Shown here: in pieces, positions 36,989 through 45,764 of the stretch
Layout: every line of letters starts with the position of its first letter
How positions within the stretch are numbered: the first letter of the stretch is position 1
Origin: Frateuria_A sp051900425
GTDB lineage: Bacteria; Pseudomonadota; Gammaproteobacteria; Xanthomonadales; Rhodanobacteraceae
Assembly: GCF_051900425.1 (NCBI RefSeq)
Contig: NZ_JBHZGK010000004.1
Location: 283,210 to 347,209 of the forward strand
Length of the DNA: 64,000 bases
Direction of reading: 5' to 3'
The notes under the pieces: model-generated
Told to the model about the DNA's origin: nothing
Databases searched by the model: none
The model's input: the letters and a program-made list of their open reading frames with translations, nothing else
Program-made: the position numbers and the translations under genes

Positions 36989-37837
36989 CTATCGCGCCTC
37001 TGCCGCCTCGAGCGTGTTCTCGATCAGCGTCGCCACGGTCATCGGCCCCACGCCACCGGGCACCGGCGTGATCCAGCTGGCGCGCTCTGCGGCCGGAGCG
37101 AACTCGACATCGCCCACGAGCCGCCCGTCATCGAGCCGGTTGATGCCGACGTCGATCACCACCGCGCCCGGCTTGATCCATTCACCCCTGACCAGGCCGG
37201 GTCTGCCGACCGCGACAATGACGATATCGGCCTGGCGCACGAACGACTCGAGGTCGCGCGTGAAGCGGTGGCAGCAGGTCGTGGTGCAGCCAGCGATGAG
37301 CAGCTCCAGCGCCAGCGGCCGGCCGACGTGGTTGGACACGCCGACCACCACCGCGTGCTGGCCGCGGACCGGGCGATCGGTGTGGCCGAGCAGAGTCATC
37401 ACGCCCTTGGGCGTGCAGGGCCGCAGGCCGAAGCGGCGCAGGGCCAGGCGGCCCACGTTTACCGCCTGGAAACCGTCCACGTCCTTGCTGGCGTCGATGC
37501 GGTCGACCAGCGCGTCCTCGTCGATATGCGGCGGCAGCGGTGACTGCACCAGGATGCCGTGCACGGCCGGATCGGCATTGAGCTCGTCGATCAGCGCGAA
37601 CAGCTCCGCCTGCGTGGTGCTGGCCGGGAGGTCGTAATCGAACGAGCGGAAGCCCACCTGGTGGCAGGCCTTGCGCTTGTTGCGCACGTACACCGACGAG
37701 GCCGCGTCGTCGCCGACCAGCACGACCGCGAGCCCCGGTTCCGCAAGGCCCTGCGCCTTCCGCTCGGACACGCGCCGCCCCACCCGCTCCAGCAGTTCCT
37801 GCGCGATGCGTTTGCCGTCGAGGATGCGTGCGGTCAT
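36989..37837 (-). CDS. folD: Bifunctional methylenetetrahydrofolate dehydrogenase/cyclohydrolase
   Basis: The ATG at 37835-37837 gives 282 residues starting MTARILDGKRIAQELLERV, the normal FolD start. Conserved segments are PGLAVVLVGDDAASSVYVRNKRKAC (with the Lys pair for catalysis), GILVQSPLPPHIDE, DVDGFQAVNVGRL, CTPKGVM, VVVGVSNHVGRPLALELLIAG (Rossmann loop for NADP) and ITPVPGGVGPMTVATL. It interconverts 5,10-methylene-, methenyl- and 10-formyl-tetrahydrofolate, supplying formyl groups for purine synthesis, which fits the neighbouring guaBA. Confidence 0.97.
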   Translation of the reverse strand: MTARILDGKRIAQELLERVGRRVSERKAQGLAEPGLAVVLVGDDAASSVYVRNKRKACHQVGFRSFDYDLPASTTQAELFALIDELNADPAVHGILVQSPLPPHIDEDALVDRIDASKDVDGFQAVNVGRLALRRFGLRPCTPKGVMTLLGHTDRPVRGQHAVVVGVSNHVGRPLALELLIAGCTTTCCHRFTRDLESFVRQADIVIVAVGRPGLVRGEWIKPGAVVIDVGINRLDDGRLVGDVEFAPAAERASWITPVPGGVGPMTVATLIENTLEAAEAR

Positions 37838-37992
37838 GGGGCTGCCTGCTGTGCAAAGGCGTCTATTATCCCGTCGCCATCGGCCCTGCACAAACACGCC
37901 AGGCGTCGTAGGTTGGTTCTGGGCCTACCTCGCTTGATCGGAACCCGGCGCGATGGCCTGAAGCCCATCCTGCGAATCCAGAGGAACCCACC

Positions 37993-38553
37993 TTGCCTGT
38001 GCCCGCTGACACGCATCTCGCCGAAGGCCCGCTGCTCCTGCGCCCGTGGCAGCCGGAGGATGCGACGGCGTTGCACGCGGCCGTCCAGGAATCTCTGGAA
38101 AGCGTCGGCCGCTGGCTGCCCTGGTGCCACGCAGGCTACGACCTCGACGCGGCGCGGGCGTGGATACGGCATTGCCGCGAGGGCTGGGCGGGCGACGAGC
38201 ATTTCGCGTTCGGCGTGTTCGAGCGCGAAAGCGGTGCCCTGCTCGGTAGCGTCGGGCTGAACCAGCGCAACCGCATGCATCGCAGCGCGGCGCTTGGCTA
38301 CTGGGTGCGCCAGTCTCGCCAGGGCCAGCGGACCGCCGGACGTGCCGTGAGGCTGGCAGCGAATTTCGGCTTCAGGGCGCTGGGGCTGGTTCGCATCGAG
38401 ATCGCGGTGTTGCCGGACAACCAGGCAAGCCGGCGGACGGCCGAACAGGCCGGCGCGCGGTTCGAATGCATTGCGCGGCATCGGCTGTGGATGCGTGACG
38501 AGCCGCGGGACGCCGCGGTGTACGCGATCGTCCCTGCCGATCTGGGATGCTGA
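37993..38553 (+). CDS. GNAT family N-acetyltransferase (RimJ/RimL type)
   Basis: A 186-residue protein starting at TTG 37993, which has GAGGA 7 bp upstream; a GTG six bases later is the alternative. The RimJ/RimL-like pattern is seen as LLLRPWQPEDATALHAAV, RWLPWCHAGYDLDAARAWI, FGVFERESGALLGSVGLN, AALGYWVRQSRQGQRTAGRAV (acetyl-CoA loop), RIEIAVLPDNQASRRTAEQAGA and a C-terminal DAAVYAIVPADL. It probably acetylates an N-terminal or small-molecule amine; the substrate is unknown. It is divergent from folD across 155 bp. Confidence 0.88.
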   Translation: MPVPADTHLAEGPLLLRPWQPEDATALHAAVQESLESVGRWLPWCHAGYDLDAARAWIRHCREGWAGDEHFAFGVFERESGALLGSVGLNQRNRMHRSAALGYWVRQSRQGQRTAGRAVRLAANFGFRALGLVRIEIAVLPDNQASRRTAEQAGARFECIARHRLWMRDEPRDAAVYAIVPADLGC

Positions 38554-38663
38554 GCCCCTTCAGGAAGTCACTCGAACCTGCGCATGCAGCCGCGCCAAGG
38601 GGGCTCCACCAGACAGCAGCTGGTTGTTCCGCGATCTGCAGATGGACCCCACGCGAACGCGGG

Positions 38664-40064
38664 CTACTTCTTCCGGCGCTTCATCTCGCGGATCATCCGC
38701 TGGCGCTTGCGCTGCTGGCCCTCGGTGAGCACGTTCTTGCGACCGGCAAACGGGTTGTCGCCATCGCGGAAGTCGATCCGGATCGGCGTGCCTTCCAGCC
38801 GGTAGCGCTTGCGGAAGAAGCTTTCGAGGTAGCGGCGGTACGCCGGCGCGATGTGCTTGGTGCGGCTGCCGTGAATCACGATGGTCGGCGGGTTGGAGCC
38901 GCCAGGATGGGCAAAGCGCAGCTTGGGCGCATGGCCCCGGACCAGCGGCGGCTGGTAGGCCTCGTAGGCCTTTTCCAGCGTACGCGTGAGGTCGGACGAA
39001 CCCAGCTCGTGCGTAGCCGAGGCATGCGCGCGGACGACGGCGCGCATCAGCTCGCGCAGACCCGAACCGTGCAGCGCGGAGATGAATACGGTCTTGGCCC
39101 AGTCGACGAACACCAGCTTGCGCTCGAGCGTGCGCTGGCATTGTTCACGCTGGTAGGCGTCCATCCCGTCCCACTTGTTGACGGCGATGACCAGCGCGCG
39201 GCCCTCTTCGACTGCGTGGCCGATGAGAGTCAGGTCCTGGTCGGCGAGGTTCTCGCGGGCGTCGACCATCAGCACCACGACCTGGCTGGCGGCCATCGAC
39301 TGCAGCGTCTTGATGACGCTGAACTTCTCCACGCCCTCTTCCACGCGCGCCCTGCGGCGCACACCGGCGGTGTCGATCAGCGTGTAGCGCTTGCCGTCGC
39401 GCTCCAGCGGCACGCGGATCGGATCGCGCGTGGTGCCGGCGACGTCGGAGACGATCAGCCGGTTCTCGCCGAGCAGGCGGTTGATCAGGGTGGACTTGCC
39501 GGCATTCGGGCGACCGACGATGGCGACGCGGATGCTGTCGTCCTCGACGGACGCCTCGGACTCGTCCTCGTCCGGCGGGAGCAGCGGCAGTACCGCGGCG
39601 ATCAGCTCCTCGGTGCCGCGGTTGTGCGCGGCCGAGAGCGGCAGCGACCCGGCGATGCCGAAGCGGGCGAACTCCGCCACCGCATGTTCGATGTCCAGCC
39701 CGTCGGTCTTGTTGACGCCGAGCAGGATCGGTTTGCCGCTGCGGCGCAGCTCGCCGAGGATGCCCTGGTCCTGCGGCAGCAGGCCGTCGCGCGCATCGAC
39801 CACGAACACCAACACCTGGGCCTCGTCGATCGCCAGGCGTACCTGTTGCGCGGTGAGCGCGTCCAGGCCTTCCTCGACGCCGGACAGGCCGCCGGTATCG
39901 ACCACCACGAAGGGGCGCGGGCCGAGGTGGCACACGCCATAGTGGCGGTCGCGGGTGACGCCCGGCATGTCGGCCACCAGGGCGTCGCGGCTGCGCGTCA
40001 GTGCATTGAAGAGGGTCGATTTACCGACATTGGGGCGACCGACCAGGGCGACGACGGGCAGCAT
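38664..40064 (-). CDS. der: Ribosome-assembly GTPase Der (EngA)
   Basis: A 466-residue protein with the diagnostic tandem G domains. The first has GRPNVGKSTLFNALT (residues 9-23), DMPGVTRD, VVDTGGL and NKTD. The second has GRPNAGKSTLINRLLGE (from about 180), AGTTRDPI, DTAGVRR and NKWD. A C-terminal KH-like domain (PPTIVIHGS, YRRYLESFFRKRYRLEGTPI) and a basic tail (MIREMKRRKK) follow. It is essential for 50S subunit maturation. It is last in the yfgM-bamB-der group, 26 bp after bamB. Confidence 0.97.
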   Translation of the reverse strand: MLPVVALVGRPNVGKSTLFNALTRSRDALVADMPGVTRDRHYGVCHLGPRPFVVVDTGGLSGVEEGLDALTAQQVRLAIDEAQVLVFVVDARDGLLPQDQGILGELRRSGKPILLGVNKTDGLDIEHAVAEFARFGIAGSLPLSAAHNRGTEELIAAVLPLLPPDEDESEASVEDDSIRVAIVGRPNAGKSTLINRLLGENRLIVSDVAGTTRDPIRVPLERDGKRYTLIDTAGVRRRARVEEGVEKFSVIKTLQSMAASQVVVLMVDARENLADQDLTLIGHAVEEGRALVIAVNKWDGMDAYQREQCQRTLERKLVFVDWAKTVFISALHGSGLRELMRAVVRAHASATHELGSSDLTRTLEKAYEAYQPPLVRGHAPKLRFAHPGGSNPPTIVIHGSRTKHIAPAYRRYLESFFRKRYRLEGTPIRIDFRDGDNPFAGRKNVLTEGQQRKRQRMIREMKRRKK

Positions 40065-40090
40065 GATTTGAGCATCTTCCTTGCGGGCGA

Positions 40091-41305
40091 TCAGCGCGCG
40101 CCGCCGAGACGGTAGGCGCCGATGCGGCCTTCCACGTCCTCGACGTACACGATGTCACCCACGACCAGCGGCTGGGCGCGAATGGCGTGCTTGGACAGGC
40201 GCTCGCGCGCAGCCAGTGCGCCGTCGCCGGACTGCAGCCAGTGAACGTAGCCTTCGATGTCGCCGACCACCACGTAGTCGCCCTGCACTGCCGGTCCGGT
40301 CAGCCAGCGGTACTTGAGCTTGTCGTTCTTCCACATCTCGGCGCCGGAGCTCTTGTCGAACGCCCACACCTGCGAGTCTTCGTCCACGGCATAGAGCGCG
40401 TTGCCCTTGGTCGCCAGCGAGGCGTAGGTCGAGAACGGGTGCGCCCACATCGGCCGGCCGCTGGGGCCGTCGACGGCCACCAGGTTGCCGTGGTAAGCGG
40501 CGCCGTAAAGCGTGCGGCCGTCGAGCAGGATGGAGCCGTCGGCGTCGTCCAGGCGCTCGATCTCGGTGCGGCCTTCGCCACTGGCGAGGTTCTGCTCCCA
40601 CAGCTTCTCGCCGTTGTCCAGACGCAGCGCGACCAGCTTGCCGCCGTCGCTGCCGAAGAACACCACGCCGTTGGCGACCAGCAGCGGGCCGTTGCCACGC
40701 AGGCTAAGCAGCGGCACTTCGCTCTGGTCGTAGACCCAGCGACGCTCGCCGCTGGCGGTATCCAGGCCATAGACGCGACCGTCGCCGGTGCGCACCACCA
40801 CCAGATCGCCCACGATCACTGGCGAGGCGAGCACCTCGGACTTGAGCGTGGCTTCCCAGCGCGGGCTGCCGTCCTTCGCGTTGACGCCGTAGACGTGTCC
40901 GTCCAGCGTGCCGACGGCGAGCAGGTCGCCGCTGACGGCCGGACCGCCGGCGTAGAAGGCGTCCTTGCGCTTCTTGTCGCCCCAGCCGAACCAGCCGTGG
41001 GTGCGCGAGCTCTTGGACCAGATCGTCTTGCCCGTGTTGGCGTCGAGCGCGACCAGCTTGCCGTCGGCGCTGTCGGCGTAGAGCACACCGTCGACCACCG
41101 TCGGGCGCAGGCGCACACCGGTGTCACCGGCACCTTCGCCGATGCTCTCGCGCCACAGGCGGGTCACCTGCACCGTCGGCTTGAAATCCTTGGACAGCGG
41201 CGTCGGCGGCTGGACGTTTTCCTTCTTGGCGTTATGGCAACCGGCCAATGCGACCAGGCCAACCAGCGCCACCATTACCGCCCGCTTCATGCCCATCACC
41301 TTCAT
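40091..41305 (-). CDS. bamB: Outer-membrane assembly lipoprotein BamB
   Basis: A 404-residue lipoprotein: signal peptide ending VALAGC (Cys23; starts at Met 4 or 6 are also possible). An eight-bladed PQQ-type beta-propeller follows with repeats such as LVALDANTGKTIWSKS, VYGVNAKDGSPRWEA, VYGLDTASGERRWVYD, LVALRLDNGEKLWEQNLAS and VWAFDKSSGAEMW. It is a subunit of the BAM complex that inserts beta-barrel proteins into the outer membrane. Its start overlaps the stop of yfgM by 4 bp, and der follows after 26 bp. Confidence 0.96.
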   Translation of the reverse strand: MKVMGMKRAVMVALVGLVALAGCHNAKKENVQPPTPLSKDFKPTVQVTRLWRESIGEGAGDTGVRLRPTVVDGVLYADSADGKLVALDANTGKTIWSKSSRTHGWFGWGDKKRKDAFYAGGPAVSGDLLAVGTLDGHVYGVNAKDGSPRWEATLKSEVLASPVIVGDLVVVRTGDGRVYGLDTASGERRWVYDQSEVPLLSLRGNGPLLVANGVVFFGSDGGKLVALRLDNGEKLWEQNLASGEGRTEIERLDDADGSILLDGRTLYGAAYHGNLVAVDGPSGRPMWAHPFSTYASLATKGNALYAVDEDSQVWAFDKSSGAEMWKNDKLKYRWLTGPAVQGDYVVVGDIEGYVHWLQSGDGALAARERLSKHAIRAQPLVVGDIVYVEDVEGRIGAYRLGGAR

Positions 41306-41952
41306 GCGCCCTGCTTCCCGGCCACGGCCAGATCGTCGAGTTTGAGTTGCAAGGCGGCGCGCTGCGGCGCGTCTTCAGCCATGGCGGCCAGCGCCGCCTG
41401 GTAGGCCTTGCGCGCGTCGTCCGCGCGACCAAGCTTGACCAGCGCATCGCCCCGTAGTTCCTGGCGCAGCGCTTCGTAGCCCTTCGCGGTGACCGCGTCG
41501 AGCGTGGCCAGCGCGTCCTTGGCCTTGTCGGCGGCCATTTGCACCTTGGCTGTACGCAATTCGACCAGCGGCTTGAGCGCATTGTCGGCGACGTGGCTGC
41601 GTGCCCACTGCAGGGAGGCCAGCGCCTTGTCCAGCTGTTTGGCCTCGACCAGACGCTGCGCCTGGTCGCTGGCGGCGAACACGGCGTAGGTGGACTTGGT
41701 GTAGTCCTTTTCCAGGCGGTCGACCAGCTTGTCGGCCTCGCCTGTATTGCCGGAAGCCAGCGCGGTCTGCAGCTGCTGGTAAAGGCTGGATGCCTCCATC
41801 TCGCGCGTGGCCTGGTGGTTGCGCCACTGCTGCCAGCCGAAGATCGCGACCAGGCCGATGACGATGCCGATGACGATGGACAGGCCGTTCTGGCGCAGCC
41901 ATTGCTGTACGCGTTCGCCTTGCTCGTAATCGTCGTATGCGTCGAATGCCAT
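41302..41952 (-). CDS. yfgM: YfgM-type inner-membrane TPR protein
   Basis: The ATG at 41950-41952 is chosen (216 aa), starting MAFDAYDDYEQGERVQQWLRQ, the conserved YfgM/UPF0070 N-terminus; the upstream open frame is not protein-like. One transmembrane helix (LSIVIGIVIGLVAIFGWQQW, about 24-43) is followed by a periplasmic TPR-like helical domain (YQQLQTALASGNTGEADKLVDRL, YTKSTYAVFAASDQAQRLVE, RGDALVKLGRADDARKAYQAAL). In E. coli YfgM is a SecYEG/PpiD-linked periplasmic chaperone cofactor. It is coupled to bamB by a 4-bp overlap. Confidence 0.93.
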   Translation of the reverse strand: MAFDAYDDYEQGERVQQWLRQNGLSIVIGIVIGLVAIFGWQQWRNHQATREMEASSLYQQLQTALASGNTGEADKLVDRLEKDYTKSTYAVFAASDQAQRLVEAKQLDKALASLQWARSHVADNALKPLVELRTAKVQMAADKAKDALATLDAVTAKGYEALRQELRGDALVKLGRADDARKAYQAALAAMAEDAPQRAALQLKLDDLAVAGKQGA

Positions 41953-42113
41953 GCAGTTGTCCGTCAAAAGCGCGCGCCGCGACGGCATGGGCCGGCCCGG
42001 CGGTGGGAAAAAAGTAGGTTGGAATGCCATGACCGCAGTTGCACCGCAGTCAATGGGCAAGCATAACCGATGCGCCGCGGGCACGGGCGAAATCCTGGGG
42101 GTTCTCATGTACA

Positions 42114-42161
42114 AGCGCCCTCTGTGCGCGACCGGCGTGGCGGTCGTGCACAGAGGGCGCT
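42114..42161. repeat. Inverted repeat (REP) between rodZ and yfgM
   Basis: AGCGCCCTCTGTGCGCGACC (42114-42133) and its inverted copy (42142-42161) match at 19 of 20 positions around an 8-base loop. The flanks read TACA...CTACA, as in the TGTAGGAGC doublet at 27386. It lies in the 228-bp rodZ-yfgM gap, which holds no gene. Confidence 0.8.
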
Positions 42162-42180
42162 TCTACAACAAGGATTCGGC

Positions 42181-43161
42181 TCAGGCGCCGCTGGGGGCAG
42201 GCTTGCCGTCCTGTACGCGGAAGTGCGCCACGTTCGCGCGGCGGTAGGCGTCCAGCGGCAGCGGCTGGCCATCGATGCTGACCTTGGCACCGCCGACGTT
42301 GCCGATGCGCACGTCCAGCGGCTGCGCGCTGTTCCAGGTCTTGCTGGTGCCGGCCGGCAACAGGCCGTATTCCAGGCGGGACCCGTCGGCAGCGACCACT
42401 TCGACCCAACTGGCCTGGTCCAGCGTGAGGCTCACGCTGTGCCCGCCCGGCACGGGGGCGACGGGGGCCGGCGCCACGGCAGCGGTCTCGGGCTTGGCGG
42501 CGGTCAGGCTGCCGCCGTCCAGCCCGGGGAACGGTGCCATCGAAGCCATCAGCGGCTGTTCCTCGGCCGGCGCCGCGGCTGCGGCCTTGCCGGCGGGCGG
42601 TGCGACGGTCACCTTGCCGTTGGTGGTCGCGAACTGCGCCGGCGCGTCCTGCTGGACGACCGGCGTGGCGTCCAACGGCGCCAGGTGGCTGAGGTCGCGG
42701 TCGAGCGTGCCGCGCACGCCCAGCCATACCATCGGCACCACGATCACCGCGGTCAGCACCACGTAGGTGGCCGCGGTCGCATAGCGTTCGAGCAGGTAGC
42801 GCGAATGCGACATCCCACCGGTGGCCACCAGCGTCGGTTCGGCGCGCTTGAGGCTCGCCAGTTCCGCCTGGATGGCATCCTCGTCCACGCCCAGGTGGCG
42901 GGCATACTTGGCGATGTAGCTGGCCAGGTAGACCGCATAGTCGATACCTTCGCGCTGGTTGCTCTCGAGCTGGCGGAGCACGCGCGCCGGAAGCTTGAGC
43001 GCGTGCGCACAGGCGTCGATGTCGAGGCCACGCGCCTCGCGGGCGGCGCGCAGGCGACTACCGAAACTGGGGGACTGATCGTTCGACGGGCCATCCGTGA
43101 TCGCCGCGATGGCGAACAGATCAATCGCGCGATGGCCGGGATTGGACTGCTGGAAGGTCAT
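42181..43161 (-). CDS. rodZ: RodZ-like cytoskeletal membrane protein (HTH plus DUF4115)
   Basis: A 326-residue protein. The N-terminal cytoplasmic Xre-like helix-turn-helix (FGSRLRAAREARGLDIDACAHALKLPARVLRQLE, about 33-66, then YAVYLASYIAKYARHLGVDE) is the RodZ type that binds MreB. One transmembrane helix follows (AATYVVLTAVIVVPMVWLG, about 129-147), then a long Ala/Pro linker and a periplasmic DUF4115 domain (LTLDQASWVEVVAADGSRL ... LDVRIGNVGGAKVSIDG). It links MreB to the elongasome and sets rod shape. Its start overlaps the stop of pilW by 4 bp. Confidence 0.92.
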   Translation of the reverse strand: MTFQQSNPGHRAIDLFAIAAITDGPSNDQSPSFGSRLRAAREARGLDIDACAHALKLPARVLRQLESNQREGIDYAVYLASYIAKYARHLGVDEDAIQAELASLKRAEPTLVATGGMSHSRYLLERYATAATYVVLTAVIVVPMVWLGVRGTLDRDLSHLAPLDATPVVQQDAPAQFATTNGKVTVAPPAGKAAAAAPAEEQPLMASMAPFPGLDGGSLTAAKPETAAVAPAPVAPVPGGHSVSLTLDQASWVEVVAADGSRLEYGLLPAGTSKTWNSAQPLDVRIGNVGGAKVSIDGQPLPLDAYRRANVAHFRVQDGKPAPSGA

Positions 43162-43946
43162 GGGCTAGCGGGTGCGTCGAGGGCGCGGGCCTGATCCGAA
43201 TCCGGGAACTGGCTTTGCAGTCGCCTGCGGTAGGTTTGGGCAGCATCCGTGTTACCCAGGCGGTTTTCGATGTCGTGGCCGAGCTTGAGCGCGTCGGCAG
43301 TAGGCTGGCCCAGCGCATCGAAGCGCTGGATGAACGCACGCGCGCGGAACGCGTCGTTGTTCAGGTACAGGGCCTTGGCCAGGTGTAGCAGCGCGTCACC
43401 GTTCTGCGGGTTGGCGTCCAGCGCCTTGCGCAAGGTGGTCTGGGCACCGGCCAGATCGTTCATGCGGATCTGGCAGATGCCCTTGTTGGTCAGCGCCACG
43501 TCGGGCGTCTGGTAGAAGGGGTCCTTCAGCGCCGTGTCGAAATACTTGAGCGCCTCACCGCCCTTGCCGATGCGGCAGAGGAAGGTGCCCAGATTGTTGT
43601 TCGGCATGCCCTTGTCGGGCTCCAGCTGGACCGCGCGGCGGTAGTGCTGCTCGGCCTGCTCGGGACGATTGATGCGCTCGTCGAGCACCGCGATCACGGT
43701 ATGCGCCGGCGCATAGTCCTCATCGAACTGGAGCGCCTTGTTGAGCTTCTCCAGCGCGGTCTTGAGGTCGCCGTTGGCCATGTACTGCTGACCGAGCTCG
43801 GTATGGATGCGGGCCGCGTCCTGCGCCTCCTGGCTGCTGCTGGTGTGCGGCACCCGGCCGCCGAGGCTGCCTTCCTCGGTGGTGGTGGTGACGCATCCGG
43901 CCAGCGCGAGCGCCAGCGCTGCCCCCATCCAGCGTTCAAGACGCAT
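43158..43946 (-). CDS. pilW: Type IV pilus biogenesis/stability lipoprotein PilW (PilF)
   Basis: The ATG at 43944-43946 has AAGGAG 7 bp upstream and gives 262 residues with a lipobox LAGC (Cys18). Six or so TPR repeats follow: AARIHTELGQQYMANGDLKTALEKLNKALQFD, then PAHTVIAVLDERINRPEQAEQHYRRAVQLEPD, and NNNLGTFLCRIGKGGEALKYFDTAL. This pilotin-type lipoprotein helps the PilQ secretin multimerise in the outer membrane. The start overlaps the end of rlmN by 11 bp, and rodZ overlaps its stop. Confidence 0.93.
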   Translation of the reverse strand: MRLERWMGAALALALAGCVTTTTEEGSLGGRVPHTSSSQEAQDAARIHTELGQQYMANGDLKTALEKLNKALQFDEDYAPAHTVIAVLDERINRPEQAEQHYRRAVQLEPDKGMPNNNLGTFLCRIGKGGEALKYFDTALKDPFYQTPDVALTNKGICQIRMNDLAGAQTTLRKALDANPQNGDALLHLAKALYLNNDAFRARAFIQRFDALGQPTADALKLGHDIENRLGNTDAAQTYRRRLQSQFPDSDQARALDAPASP

Positions 43947-45102
43947 GCACGGCTCCTTGTCCCTGATCAAGGCGTTTGCGGAACTCGGCCTGCCGGCGCG
44001 TGCGGTCCAGCACCTGGCCCTTCAGCTGGCCACAGGCGGCATCGATGTCGTCGCCGCGAGTGCGGCGCAGCATGGTGAGGACGTTCGCGTTGAGCAGCAG
44101 GGTCTGGAACGCGCGAATGGTGTCGGCGTCCGAGCGCTCGAAACGCGTGCCGGGGAAAGGATTGAACGGAATCAGGTTCACCTTCGCGCTGCCGGTGGGC
44201 AGCTTGCGCATCAGCTTGACCAGCTGCCTGGCGTGCTCGGGCTGGTCGTTCACGCCCTTCATCAGGGTGTATTCGAAAGTGATCGAAGTGCGCGGCCGAC
44301 GCTCGATCCAGCGAAGGCAGGCGCCCATCAGCTCGGCGATCGGGTAGCGCTTGTTGAGCGGCACCAGCTCGGTGCGCAGCTCGTCGTTGGCGGCGTGGAG
44401 CGAGACGGCCAGCGACACGTCGATCGTTTCGGACAGCTTGTCGATCATCGGCACCAGGCCGGCGGTGGACAGCGTCACGCGCTTGGACGCCAGGCCGAAG
44501 CCCAGATCGTCGCGCATCAGGCTCATCGCCGTGACCACGTTGTCGAAGTTCAGCAGCGGCTCGCCCATGCCCATCATCACCACATTGGTGATGCGGCGGT
44601 TCTGGTGCGTGACGTTGCCCAGGTGCTTGGCCGCCACCCACATCTGCCCTATCACTTCGGACGCGGCGAGATTGCGGTTGAAGCCCTGCGTCGCGGTCGA
44701 GCAGAACTGGCAGTTGAGGCCACAGCCGACCTGCGAGGACACGCACAGCGTGCCGCGGGTCGGTTCGGGAATGTAGACCGCCTCGATGGCGTTGCCGCCA
44801 TCCATGCCGAGCAGCCACTTGTGCGTACCGTCGGCGGCGGCCTTGTCGAACAGCGTCTTCGGGGGACCGACGTAGCACGAGGCTTCGAGCTTGGCGCGCA
44901 GCGCCTTGCCCACGTCGGTCATCTTGCCGAAGTCGTCTTCCAGGCGGTGGTAGATCCACTTCATGACCTGCTCGGCACGATACGGCTTCTCGCCCAGCTG
45001 CGCGAAGAAGTCACGCAGGCCCTGGCGATCGAAATCCAGCAGGTTGACCTTGTCGCTTGCGGCTTTCGGGTCGATGGAAGGAGTGGCTACAACCTGGTTC
45101 AC
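43936..45102 (-). CDS. rlmN: 23S rRNA (A2503-C2)/tRNA (A37-C2) methyltransferase, radical SAM
   Basis: A 388-residue protein with the radical-SAM cluster motif C-x3-C-x2-C in VGCGLNCQFCSTATQGFNRNL (about 120-140). Other RlmN segments are LGEKPYRAEQVMKWIYHR, GTLCVSSQVGC, NVVMMGMGEPLLNFDNV, VTLSTAGLVPMIDKL, ISLHA-like VSLHAANDELR, FEYTLMKGVNDQPEHA and VNLIPFNPFPG, plus a catalytic Cys in the late TRGDDIDAACGQL. It methylates A2503 of 23S rRNA and A37 of some tRNAs, aiding decoding fidelity. It lies 8 bp downstream of ndk. Confidence 0.97.
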   Translation of the reverse strand: MNQVVATPSIDPKAASDKVNLLDFDRQGLRDFFAQLGEKPYRAEQVMKWIYHRLEDDFGKMTDVGKALRAKLEASCYVGPPKTLFDKAAADGTHKWLLGMDGGNAIEAVYIPEPTRGTLCVSSQVGCGLNCQFCSTATQGFNRNLAASEVIGQMWVAAKHLGNVTHQNRRITNVVMMGMGEPLLNFDNVVTAMSLMRDDLGFGLASKRVTLSTAGLVPMIDKLSETIDVSLAVSLHAANDELRTELVPLNKRYPIAELMGACLRWIERRPRTSITFEYTLMKGVNDQPEHARQLVKLMRKLPTGSAKVNLIPFNPFPGTRFERSDADTIRAFQTLLLNANVLTMLRRTRGDDIDAACGQLKGQVLDRTRRQAEFRKRLDQGQGAVHAS

Positions 45103-45110
45103 AACTTATC

Positions 45111-45536
45111 TCACCGCGGGGAGACTTCCGTCTCCGCAAAGAAGTAGGCGATTTCGACCTTGGCGGTCTCGGCGGCGTCCGAGCCGTGCACCGCGTTGGC
45201 GTCGATCGAGTCGGCGAAGTCGGCGCGGATCGTGCCCGGCGCAGCGTCCTTCGGGTTGGTGGCGCCCATCAGCTCGCGGTTCTTGGCGATCGCGTTCTCG
45301 CCCTGCAGCACCTGGATCATCACCGGGCCGGAGATCATGAACTCCACCAGCGCGTTGAAGAACGGGCGCTCCTTGTGCACCGCGTAGAAGCCCTCGGCCT
45401 CCTTGCGCGACAGCTGCTTCATCTTCGCAGCGATGACCTTCAGGCCGGCCTGCTCGAAACGGGAGTAGATCTGGCCGACCACGTTCTTGGCGACGGCATC
45501 GGGCTTGATGATGGAAAGGGTGCGCTCCAGCGCCAT
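45111..45536 (-). CDS. ndk: Nucleoside diphosphate kinase
   Basis: A 141-residue protein starting MALERTLSIIKPDAVAKNVVGQI, the classical Ndk start. The active-site His lies in NAVHGSDAAETAKVEIAYFF (about 117), and PFFNALVEFMISGPVMIQVLQGENAIAKNRELMGATNP and GTIRADFA are conserved. It balances NTP and dNTP pools by phosphate transfer through phospho-His. It is the first gene of the ndk-rlmN-pilW-rodZ group on the minus strand, divergent from the TetR gene. Confidence 0.98.
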   Translation of the reverse strand: MALERTLSIIKPDAVAKNVVGQIYSRFEQAGLKVIAAKMKQLSRKEAEGFYAVHKERPFFNALVEFMISGPVMIQVLQGENAIAKNRELMGATNPKDAAPGTIRADFADSIDANAVHGSDAAETAKVEIAYFFAETEVSPR

Positions 45537-45682
45537 GGGGTCTGCTCCGGGAATACTGGTATCTGAGTGGGCTATCGGCCGACTTGCCGATCAATGTAGG
45601 ACCAAATCCGACACGAAATGCGGATTTAGCTCACGAAAGTTTGACAGATTCTAGGCTGATCGCAAGCGGACACGGCGTGAAC

Positions 45683-45738
45683 CAAACGGCCGTTTGACGG
45701 GCCCGAAGCCCCGCGCGTATGCTCAAACGATCGTTTGA
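45683..45738. promoter_or_regulatory. Two PsrA-like palindromic operators upstream of the TetR gene
   Basis: CAAACGGCCGTTTG at 45683-45696 and TCAAACGATCGTTTGA at 45723-45738 are perfect palindromes sharing CAAAC-N4-GTTTG. Their centres are 41 bp apart, about four helical turns. They match the published pattern for PsrA, the TetR-family fatty-acid regulator of Pseudomonas (GAAAC/CAAAC-N4-GTTTG/C). They lie just before the TetR start, so autoregulation is likely, and they could also control the downstream fad genes by read-through. Confidence 0.8.
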
Positions 45739-45764
45739 TTCCCTTCCTGCGAGCGAGCCCAAGC

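Noticed and set aside
45604..45627. AAATCCG-N10-CGGATTT inverted repeat upstream of ndk
   Set aside because: It could be an operator or a stem-loop, but there is no T tract and no known regulator pattern, so no function is claimed.
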